DNA of 13,818 nucleotides from Acidobacteriota bacterium (GTDB lineage Bacteria; Acidobacteriota; Terriglobia; Bryobacterales; Bryobacteraceae). Where the stretch lies: the NCBI GenBank assembly GCA_003223065.1, contig QHXU01000030.1, positions 1 to 13,818 of the forward strand. The letters run 5' to 3'. The notes beneath the pieces were generated by a model that searched no databases, was not told the DNA's origin, and saw only the letters and a program-made list of their open reading frames with translations. Each line of letters begins with the position of its first letter. Within the stretch, counting starts at the first letter, position 1. The position numbers were made by a program, and so were the translations under genes. Below, one piece after another: positions 1 to 6,511 of this stretch.

Positions 1-2
1 AG

Positions 3-860
3 GATAATCTCCTGATTGCCGGGTATCGAAAGATGATGTACGGTGCCGCCGGAGGCGCCGTGTTCAACCTGGCGAACATGCTGCTGGTGGCTGCCATCGC
101 GGTATCGGGTATGGCCGTCGCGTTTCCCATCGCCATCGGGCTGGCCCTGGTGATCGGCGTTGTCTGGAACTATGCGCTGAACCCGCAAGGCAATGCGCTG
201 CTGCTGTTCGGCGGATTGCTGCTGGTGGTGGCCGCGATCGTCGTGGATGCATTCGCCTACAGCACGCATCTTGGCGCGCAGACCGTCGCCCCAACCGGCG
301 GCGCCCCCCAGATCGACCCGCGCGCCAGGCGGCCCTTGAAGCCCCTCAGCGCCCGACGCGGCATCGTGATCAGCGTGATCAGCGGCATTTTGATGGGCAT
401 GTTTTATCCGCTGGTGGAAATGGGAAAATCCGGCGAGAATGGCGTGGGCCCATACGGCATCGCGCTTTTGTTCGCCGGTGGCGTGCTGGTCTCCACGTTT
501 TTCTACAATCCGTTTTTCATGAATTTTCCCGTGAGCGGCGAGCCGGTCCATTTCCGCCACTACTTCAAGGGAACCCAGAAGCAACACCTCCTCGGCATTT
601 TCGGCGGAATCATTTGGGCGGCCGGAGCGATTTCCAATTTCGTCGCCGCCAGCGCGCCTCCTTCGGTCCAGGTGGGGCCCGCCATCAGCTATGCGCTCGG
701 ACAGGGGGCGACGCTGGTCAGCGCGCTGTGGGGTCTGCTGGTCTGGCGCGAGTTCAAAGGCGCAAATGACCGCGTCAAGATGATGCTGGCTGGCATGATT
801 GTTCTGTTTCTCGCCGGTTTGACCATGGTTTCGATCGCCCCGCTTTATGCGTCAAAATAG
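3..860 (+). CDS. DMT-superfamily permease, 5'-truncated by window edge
   Basis: Inner-membrane transporter of the drug/metabolite (DMT) superfamily, nearest in feel to the glucose/ureide/rhamnose-type permeases. The frame is already open at base 3 (reading DNLLIAGYRK before the first Met at 33), and this stretch continues smoothly into the helix GAVFNLANMLLVAA. The gene therefore begins upstream of the window and the Met at 33 is internal. About 285 codons are present; the family is usually around 330-350 residues, so one or two N-terminal helices are missing. Several hydrophobic segments are visible: FNLANMLLVAAIAVSG, LLLFGGLLLVVAAIVVDAFAY, GIVISVISGILMGMFYPL, the GIALLFAGGVLVSTFFY stretch, LLGIFGGIIWAAGAISNF and a final helix MMLAGMIVLFLAGLTMV. 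A hydrophilic loop rich in Pro/Arg (around 295-345) splits the two halves. LVSALWGLLVWREFKGA near the end resembles the conserved C-terminal part of ureide/sugar permeases. The substrate cannot be told from sequence. Confidence 0.72.
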   Translation, partial: DNLLIAGYRKMMYGAAGGAVFNLANMLLVAAIAVSGMAVAFPIAIGLALVIGVVWNYALNPQGNALLLFGGLLLVVAAIVVDAFAYSTHLGAQTVAPTGGAPQIDPRARRPLKPLSARRGIVISVISGILMGMFYPLVEMGKSGENGVGPYGIALLFAGGVLVSTFFYNPFFMNFPVSGEPVHFRHYFKGTQKQHLLGIFGGIIWAAGAISNFVAASAPPSVQVGPAISYALGQGATLVSALWGLLVWREFKGANDRVKMMLAGMIVLFLAGLTMVSIAPLYASK

Positions 861-906
861 GACTGCACGCTCGGGCGCTTCGCCCCGTCAGGCTAAGTAG
901 CGTTTT

Positions 907-1542
907 GTGTCCAAAAAAGTGTTATTGCCGATCCTCTTGGCGGCTCAGGCGTGGGCCGGTGAATACGCGGTCCTTTCCAGCGGATTCCGCATACGTGCGG
1001 ACCGGCATGAGCGCGTGGGCGATGTCGTGCGTCTCTACACCAAAGACAGCGTGACGGAGTTGCCCACGGCCGTGGTCACGGCGTTCGAACAGGAGGATTA
1101 CGTCGCGACACCCCCGGCTGCAATTCCGGCGCCAGCCGCTGGTGCGCCCGTTTCGCCGCTTGATCCGAAGACGCTGGTTCGCAAGGCCGCCATCCGCTCC
1201 GGCCTGCCGCAGGAGTTCGTCGAGAGCGTAGCCGCGGTGGAGTCCGCTTTGCGGCCCGATGCGGTTTCGCCAAAGGGCGCCATCGGCGTGATGCAACTCA
1301 TGCCTGCCACGGCGCGCGCTCTCTCCGCCGATCCTCGCGATCCAGAACAGAACATCGACGCGGGCGCACGCTTGCTGCGCGAGTTGCTGATTAAATACGA
1401 CGGCGACGTGGTGAAAGCGCTGGCGGCCTATAACGCCGGGGCCGGAGCAGTCGACCGTTATCAAGGCCTGCCGCCGTATCGCGAGACACAGGCCTACGTC
1501 GACAAAGTGATCAAGAAATACCGCGAGGCCGGCGGGCGGTAA
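907..1542 (+). CDS. Secreted lytic transglycosylase, SLT domain (211 aa)
   Basis: Predicted murein lytic transglycosylase that cleaves the MurNAc-GlcNAc bond of peptidoglycan in the periplasm. The start is GTG at 907 with no strong ribosome site (TAAG upstream). Residues 1-17 look like a Sec signal (MSKKVLLPILLAAQAWA). Residues 20-65 form a small beta-rich domain with GDVVRLYTKDSVTELP. A Pro/Ala linker (68-87) follows. The SLT domain spans about 90-208: VAAVESALRP gives the expected catalytic Glu at 112, followed by the family blocks SPKGAIGVMQLMPATAR, NIDAGARLL and ALAAYNAGAGAV. It lies 46 nt after the permease gene on the same strand, so co-transcription is possible but unproven. The SLT assignment is firm; the role of the N-terminal domain is unknown. 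Confidence 0.9.
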   Translation: MSKKVLLPILLAAQAWAGEYAVLSSGFRIRADRHERVGDVVRLYTKDSVTELPTAVVTAFEQEDYVATPPAAIPAPAAGAPVSPLDPKTLVRKAAIRSGLPQEFVESVAAVESALRPDAVSPKGAIGVMQLMPATARALSADPRDPEQNIDAGARLLRELLIKYDGDVVKALAAYNAGAGAVDRYQGLPPYRETQAYVDKVIKKYREAGGR

Positions 1543-1591
1543 CTTCATTCCCCTTCTCGTGCCTTCGCTTATGCGCCACGCCGGTCAGTTG

Positions 1592-1605
1592 GCTTAAACT
1601 TAAGC
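1592..1605. promoter_or_regulatory. Perfect inverted repeat GCTTAA-AC-TTAAGC upstream of gcvP
   Basis: A 6-bp perfect dyad with a 2-bp spacer ends 9 nt before the gcvP ATG. Two bases are too few for an RNA hairpin loop, so a DNA operator is the more natural reading. Only one copy was seen, and an AT-rich dyad can arise by chance. Confidence 0.25.
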
Positions 1606-3702
1606 GTATAGGCAATGATATTTGAGTTCGAGTCCTTTCACTCCCGCCACATTGGTCCCGGCAAAACTGAACGCGATGCGATGCTTAAGGTGGTCGGCGC
1701 TTCCTCGTTGGATGCCCTGATCGATGAGGCGATTCCTTCCCGCATTCGCCTGACCCAGCCGCTCGATCTGCCGAACGGGCAGAGCGAGTACGAGTTCCTG
1801 CGCGATCTGCGCCGGTTGGCCGCGCGCAACGAAGTTTTCAAATCGTATATCGGTTTGGGCTACCACGATTGCATTACGCCGAGCGTCATCCTGCGGAACG
1901 TTTTGGAGAATCCCGGCTGGTACACTCCCTACACTCCTTACCAGGCCGAAGTGGCCCAGGGACGTCTGGAGGCGCTTCTCAACTTCCAGACCATGGTCCG
2001 CGATCTGACGGGCATGGAGGTCGCCAACGCCTCCCTGCTCGATGAGGCCACCGCCGCCGCCGAAGCGATGACCATGCTGCATCGAATTCAAAACAAGAGC
2101 GGCAATTCGGCGCGGTTCTTCGTCGCCGATTCATGTTTTCCGCAAACCATCGATGTTCTTTCCGCGCGCGCCGAACCGTTGGGAATCGAGCTGATCATCG
2201 GCGACTGGCGCAGCGCAAAGTTCGGCGACGGTGTGTTCGGCGCGCTCGTGCAGACACCCGACGAAGCAGGCACGGTCCATGACCTTCGCGATTTTATTAC
2301 GGAGGCGAAGGGCGCGGGCGCGCTGGTCGCGGTCGCCACCGACTTGCTCGCTCTCACGGTCTTGACTCCGCCCGGCGAGATGGGCGCGGACGTCGTCTTC
2401 GGAAACTCGCAACGCTTCGGCGTCCCCTTGGGCTACGGGGGCCCGCACGCCGCGTTCTTCGCCACCGTGGAAAAATACGTGCGCCAGGTGCCCGGACGCA
2501 TCATCGGCGTTTCGGTCGACGCCCACGGAAATCCCGCTTACCGGATGGCGCTGCAAACACGCGAGCAACACATCCGCCGCGAAAAGGCGACGTCGAACAT
2601 CTGCACCGCGCAGGCGCTGCTCGCGAATATCGCGGGTTTTTACGGCGTCTACCACGGGCCCAAAGGGCTGGCCGCCATCGCGCGCCGCGTGCACGCGTAT
2701 GCCAAGCTTCTTGAGCGCGAGCTCGCCAAGGTTGGCGTGGCCCAGCGAAACGAAGTCTTCTTCGATACGCTCCACCTGGAGCCGCCGGCCGGTGCGGCGG
2801 AACGCGTGCGCAAGACGGCCCTCGCCTCTCGCATCCGCTGCCGGTACAGAGCCGGCGGCACAATCAACGTCGCCCTGGACGAAACCACAACCGCCGGCGA
2901 CGTCGAATCCATCGTGAAGGTGTTCGCCGCCGCGACTGGCGCCGGACCGGCGCCGATCGATCATTCCGCCAATGGGCTCGTTCTCGATTATCCCCGCGGG
3001 CTCGCCCGCACCTCTCCGTTCCTCGCGCATCCGGTGTTTAATCAGCATCATTCGGAGACGCAGATGATGCGCTACATCCGGAGCCTGGAACGGAAGGATG
3101 TCGGCCTGGATACATCCATGATCCCGCTCGGCTCCTGCACGATGAAGCTGAACGCGGCGTCTGAAATGCTTCCGGTCACTTGGCCCGAGTTCTCGAAGCT
3201 CCACCCGTTCGTGCCCGTGGAACAAGCCGCCGGCTACCAGCAAATCTTCCGCGAGCTCGAAAGCGCACTGTGCAAGATCACCGGGCTCGCGGCGGTCTCC
3301 CTGCAACCCAATGCGGGATCGCAGGCGGAGTTTGCAGGGCTGATGGTCATTCGCAGGTTCTTCCTGTCCCGCAGCGAGCCGGAGCGCGACGTGGTGCTGA
3401 TTCCATCCTCGGCGCACGGAACGAATCCGGCGAGCGCCGTCATGGCCGGCATGCGCGTTGTCGTCGTCGCCAGTACGGCCGAGGGCGATATCAACGTCGC
3501 CGATCTCAAGACCAAGGCTGAGGAGCATCGCGGCCGGTTGGCCGCGCTGATGGTCACCTATCCTTCGACGCACGGCGTTTTTGAAGAGCGCATTCAGGAG
3601 ATTTGCGCGATCGTGCACGAAAATGGCGGGTTGGTTTATATGGACGGCGCGAACATGAACGCACAGGTCGGGCTCACCACGCCTGCGGTCATCGGCGCCG
3701 AC

Positions 3703-3718
3703 GTTCAATCTGCACAAG
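3703..3718 (+). other. gcvP: Site of the gcvP frameshift, about 8 nt missing before the PLP lysine
   Basis: The family motif here is normally D-V-(S/C)-H-L-N-L-H-K. The sequence gives D (3700-3702), V (3703-3705), a single C at 3706, then N (3707), L (3710), H (3713) and K (3716-3718). Three residues, (S/C)HL, should occupy 9 nt but only one base remains, so the simplest explanation is an 8-nt deletion. A single-base insertion would not explain the missing residues. The Lys at 3716-3718 corresponds to the PLP Schiff-base lysine known for the family. Confidence 0.85.
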
Positions 3719-4472
3719 ACTTTTGCCATCCCGCACGGCGGCGGCGGACCTGGCATGGGACCAATCGCAGTCAAAGAGTTTCTCGCGCCGTTTCTGCCGG
3801 GGCATCCGCTCATCAAGACCGGCGGTGCGCGGGCGATTCCCGCGGTCGCGGCGGCTCCATGGTCGAGCGCGAGCATTCTGCTGATCTCATATGCCTATAT
3901 CAAGATGCTCGGCCGCGACGGGATGACCGAGGCCACGCGTCACGCGATCCTCAACGCCAACTACATCAAGTCGCGGCTGGAGCCCCATTATCCGGTCCTC
4001 TATGCGCGCGAGAACGGCCGCGTGGCCCACGAAATGATCTTCGATCTCCGCCCGCTTAGGCAGGCCAGCGGGATCGACGAAACCGACGTGGCGAAGCGGC
4101 TGATGGATTTCGGCTTCCACGCCCCTACGGTTTCGTTCCCCGTCGCGGGAACGCTCATGGTCGAGCCGACCGAAAGCGAGTCGCAGGATGAGCTGGATCG
4201 GTTTTGTGACGCGATGATCGCGATCCGCGCTGAAATGCAGGCTGTGATCGACGGCCAGGCGGATCCGCGTGACAATGTGTTGAAAAACGCCCCGTATACG
4301 GCGGCAGCGGTTGCCGTGGACGAGTGGACGCATCCCTATTCGCGCGAGCAGGCCGCGTTCCCGTTGCCCTTCGTGCGCGCCAGGAAGTTCTGGCCGGCTG
4401 TCGGACGGATCGACAACGCACACGGCGACCGCAACCTGATGTGCTCTTGTCCTCCCGTGGAGGCCTTCGCCG

Positions 4473-4481
4473 AAAAAAAAA
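4473..4481 (+). repeat. A9 homopolymer in the 3' end of gcvP
   Basis: Nine consecutive A residues follow the last conserved P-protein motif (CSCPPVEAF). With nine As, gcvP reads on for 10 codons into the gcvH 3' end and stops at 4511. One extra A would give GAA AAA AAA AAT TGA, ending gcvP before it reaches gcvH. The run is therefore a place where a slip, or a base-calling error, would change the gene end. Confidence 0.6.
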
Positions 4482-4494
4482 TTGAACCGGCGGC

Positions 4495-4875
4495 TTACTC
4501 TGCCCGGATGTAGTTTTCGTAATCGAGCGCGGACATGAGCTGCTCGATTTCAACCGGCTTCGACATCCGGATTTTCACAAGCCACGCCGCTCCATGCGGA
4601 TCTTCGTTCAGTTTCTCCGGAGAAGTGGCGAGCAGCTCGTTCACTTCCAGCACTTCCCCCGACACCGGCGAGTAAACGTCGCTTACCGCCTTCACCGATT
4701 CAACCGAGCCGATCGGCTTGCCCCGCTCGGCCATCGCCCCTGTCTTCGGCAGGTCTACATAAACGATGTCGCCCAGTTCCTTTTGCGCGTGATCGGTGAT
4801 GCCGATTGTGGCGGTATCGCCTTCGGCGCGCACCCACTCATGTTCTTTCGTGTAGCGGAAGTTATCGGGGTACAT
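4495..4875 (-). CDS. gcvH: Glycine cleavage system H protein (126 aa)
   Basis: Lipoyl carrier that shuttles the aminomethyl intermediate between P-, T- and L-proteins in the cytoplasm. The length of 126 residues is typical. Family blocks are all present: YTKEHEWVR near the N-terminus, GITDHAQKELGDIVYVDLP, and the lipoylation site GSVESVKAVSDVYSPVSG with the modified Lys at 62. The C-terminal helix region NEDPHGAAWLVKI is followed by LDYENYI. The ATG at 4875-4873 is preceded by TAGGACC, a usable AGGA ribosome site that lies inside the end of gcvT. The two genes are separated by only 4 nt and are surely co-transcribed. The stop (TAA, 4497-4495) lies inside the 3' end of the oppositely directed gcvP, a 19-nt tail-to-tail overlap (4495-4513). 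Confidence 0.97.
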   Translation of the reverse strand: MYPDNFRYTKEHEWVRAEGDTATIGITDHAQKELGDIVYVDLPKTGAMAERGKPIGSVESVKAVSDVYSPVSGEVLEVNELLATSPEKLNEDPHGAAWLVKIRMSKPVEIEQLMSALDYENYIRAE

Positions 4876-4879
4876 GGTC

Positions 4880-5929
4880 CTATTTCGCTCGTTTGTAAAA
4901 GGGAGTCTGGACCGTCACCGCTTCCACTGGCTGATTGCGCACCATCACGTGAATCGTGCGGCCGATCTCCGCCAGCGCGGAGGGCAAGTAACAAAGTCCG
5001 ATGTTCTTGTTAAGGGTTGGCGCCGGGCCGCCGCTGGTCACCCAGCCGGCCGGAGCGCCATCCACGTACACTTCGTAACCGTCGCGGCCGATGCCGCGGC
5101 CCTTCATCTCGAATCCGATGAGCTTGCGTGACACGCCCCGCTGCTTTTGCTTGACCAGCGCCTCCCGGCCCAGGAACTGCCCTTTATCGAGCTTCACGAT
5201 CCAGGCAAGATCCGCCTCCCACGGCGTGATGGCCGCGTGAATCTCGTGGCCATAAAGAGCCATCTTCGCTTCAAGCCGCAGAGTATTGCGGGCGCCCAGA
5301 CCCGCTGGTTTGATCCCGAACTCTGCTCCCGCCTCAACAATCTCGGTCCATAGACGCGGCGCTTCCGCGGGTGGAACGTAGATCTCGAATCCGTCCTCGC
5401 CCGTGTAGCCGGTGCGCGCGATTCGAGCGGGAGCGCCGGAGACCATGCCGTCGACAAAGTGATAGTAACGTATCGGCGCAAGTTCCACCGGCGTCAGCTT
5501 TTGCAGCGTTTCGAGCGCGCGTGGTCCCTGAATCGCGATCTGCGCGTAGCGCGAACCGGCGTTTTCTACCTCGCAGTCGAACTTGTTATCGCCGGCGATG
5601 TGCTCATAATCCTTATCTTGATTGGCGGCATTCACGCACAAGAAAAAATGATCGTCCGCCACCTTATGCACCAGGATGTCATCCACGAAACCGCCGTGCT
5701 CGTAGAGCAGTCCTGAGTACTGCGCCTGGCCGGTCTTGAGCTTAGAGGCGGCGTTGGTTGTAACATGCTCCAACAGCTTCAGCGCCTCCGGCCCGCGAAT
5801 TTCGATCTCGCCCATGTGGCTGACGTCGAACACGCCCGCCCTCTCGCGCACGGCGCGGTGCTCCTCCATCACGCCTGAGTACTGCACCGGCATGTCCCAC
5901 CCCCCGAAATCGACCATCCTGGCGCCCAT
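4880..5929 (-). CDS. gcvT: Glycine cleavage system aminomethyltransferase, T-protein
   Basis: Transfers the methylene group from aminomethyl-lipoyl GcvH to tetrahydrofolate, releasing ammonia. From the ATG at 5929-5927 the protein has 349 residues: GARMVDFGGWDMPVQYSG, VFDVSHMGEI, GGFVDDILVHKV (the Asp pair at 83-84 is where the catalytic Asp of the family lies), ARTGYTGEDGFEIYVP, LGARNTLRLEAKMALYGHEI and the C-terminal GWVTSGGPAPTLNKNIGL. The start is uncertain. The codons upstream of the ATG read LRTTPLNAIHRR, which is the expected GcvT N-terminus, yet the frame has no ATG, GTG or TTG before an in-frame TAG at 5995-5993. A CTG start (5965 or 5986) or an upstream indel are the options; the coordinates given are the conservative ATG. 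It is the first gene of a gcvT-gcvH pair, divergent from rpsO. Confidence 0.93.
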   Translation of the reverse strand: MGARMVDFGGWDMPVQYSGVMEEHRAVRERAGVFDVSHMGEIEIRGPEALKLLEHVTTNAASKLKTGQAQYSGLLYEHGGFVDDILVHKVADDHFFLCVNAANQDKDYEHIAGDNKFDCEVENAGSRYAQIAIQGPRALETLQKLTPVELAPIRYYHFVDGMVSGAPARIARTGYTGEDGFEIYVPPAEAPRLWTEIVEAGAEFGIKPAGLGARNTLRLEAKMALYGHEIHAAITPWEADLAWIVKLDKGQFLGREALVKQKQRGVSRKLIGFEMKGRGIGRDGYEVYVDGAPAGWVTSGGPAPTLNKNIGLCYLPSALAEIGRTIHVMVRNQPVEAVTVQTPFYKRAK

Positions 5930-6034
5930 GCGGCGGTGGATGGCGTTGAGGGGAGTGGTTCGCAGGGCAGCGACCGCCTGGGTCAGAGGAAGCTACAGCC
6001 TACCATAGCGGTTGCGATTGGTCCCGTTGCTCTG

Positions 6035-6043
6035 TGTTATGAT
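6035..6043 (+). promoter_or_regulatory. Extended -10 promoter for rpsO-pnp
   Basis: TGTTATGAT matches the extended -10 form TGnTATAAT at five of six hexamer positions plus the TG. No good -35 box is visible at 16-18 bp, which extended -10 promoters tolerate. Transcription would start near 6050, leaving a leader of about 40 nt before the rpsO ATG. The intergenic region also holds whatever drives gcvT on the other strand, for which I see no convincing promoter. Confidence 0.45.
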
Positions 6044-6090
6044 TAGACTGAATAAAACGATTAAGATAGACGAGGAGTATCGATTTCCGA

Positions 6091-6360
6091 ATGGCGCTGG
6101 CGGGAGAGGCAAAGGCTAAAGTAATTTCGCAGTTCCGGGTCCACAAGTCGGACACCGGCTCGCCAGAGGTGCAGGTGGCAATCCTGAGCCGGCGTATTTC
6201 CGAGCTGACGGAGCATTTCAAAACGCACAAGAAAGACCATCACTCGCGCAGGGGCCTGTTGCAGATGGTGGCGCGTCGTCGCCGCTTGCTCGACTACCTG
6301 CGAAGCCGCACACCAGAGCGCTATAAGGCGCTGATTCAGAGCCTTGGCATCCGCCGCTAG
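6091..6360 (+). CDS. rpsO: 30S ribosomal protein S15
   Basis: Primary-binding protein of the 30S platform; it binds 16S rRNA helices 20-22. The length of 89 residues is the standard one. Family signatures are clear: DTGSPEVQVAILSRRI, the THKKDHHSRRGLL block with the rRNA-contacting His/Asp residues, and RRRRLLDYLRSR before the conserved C-terminus ALIQSLGIRR. A GAGGAG ribosome site lies at 6072-6077, with a rather long 13-nt spacer to the ATG. It is followed by pnp on the same strand, an order conserved in very many bacteria. S15 is known to regulate its own mRNA in E. coli; no obvious pseudoknot was recognised here. Confidence 0.98.
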   Translation: MALAGEAKAKVISQFRVHKSDTGSPEVQVAILSRRISELTEHFKTHKKDHHSRRGLLQMVARRRRLLDYLRSRTPERYKALIQSLGIRR

Positions 6361-6458
6361 TATCGGGACTCGATTCTCGAAAACCGTGCTCCCTAGTTAC
6401 GTGACCGGTCGCCCCGCAGAACCCCACTCCAGTCTCCTCTTAGTCAAAGCAGGTCAAT

Positions 6459-6481
6459 CGCGGTCGTGGAAAACGGCTGCG
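6459..6481 (+). promoter_or_regulatory. Hairpin in the rpsO-pnp spacer
   Basis: The arms CGCGGTCG (6459-6466) and CGGCTGCG (6474-6481) pair over 8 bp including two G-U pairs, around a 7-nt loop (TGGAAAA). It ends 14 nt before the pnp ribosome site. No U-run follows, so it is not a typical terminator. In E. coli a leader stem-loop before pnp is cut by RNase III and used for PNPase autoregulation; a similar role here is inference only. The rest of the 151-nt spacer shows nothing else clear. Confidence 0.35.
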
Positions 6482-6495
6482 AAGAAACCTTGATT

Positions 6496-6501
6496 AAAGG
6501 A
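6496..6501 (+). promoter_or_regulatory. pnp ribosome binding site AAAGGA
   Basis: AAAGGA lies 10 nt before the ATG at 6512 and supports that start for pnp, which also matches the family N-terminus (HSVEVDLGGGQIITLESGKMA). Confidence 0.6.
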
Positions 6502-6511
6502 CATCCCAAAC

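Larger units (their letters stand above)
1615..4513 (+). pseudogene. gcvP: Glycine dehydrogenase (decarboxylating), P-protein, frameshifted
   Basis: The P-protein is the PLP-dependent glycine decarboxylase of the glycine cleavage system; it passes the aminomethyl group to the lipoyl arm of GcvH. This is the fused single-chain form, with the N-terminal half (SFHSRHIGP at the start, then LGYHDCITPSVILRN) and the catalytic C-terminal half (DTSMIPLGSCTMKLNA, SSAHGTNPASAVMAGM, MDGANMNAQVG). The frame from ATG 1615 is correct through codon 697 (...IGADV, ending 3705). Sense then resumes in the next frame at 3707 with NLHKTFAIPHGGGGPGMGP and continues to FWPAVGRIDNAHGDRNLMCSCPPVEAF, stopping at TAG 4511-4513. 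Both parts add up to about 965 residues, the normal length for the family. As written, the product would be 814 residues with a nonsense tail from residue 698 (TGA at 4057-4059) and would lack the PLP lysine. Either the gene is broken or the sequence has an indel error; its intact conservation on both sides favours an error or a very recent mutation. Confidence 0.9.

Noticed and set aside
1543..1614. Glycine riboswitch before gcvP, or in the gcvT leader (5930-6090)
   Set aside because: The gcvP leader is only 72 nt, too short for an aptamer plus expression platform, and I see none of the conserved glycine aptamer core in either region.
3700..3725. Programmed ribosomal frameshifting as an explanation for gcvP
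   Set aside because: There is no slippery heptamer or downstream stem of the usual type, and the missing conserved residues (S/C)HL cannot be restored by a ribosomal slip.
2131..3876. A 581-codon open frame on the minus strand inside gcvP
   Set aside because: It is antisense to well-conserved P-protein sequence, is rich in Arg, Gly, Ala and His as expected for a shadow of GC-rich coding DNA, and resembles no family. Long antisense frames are common in such genomes.
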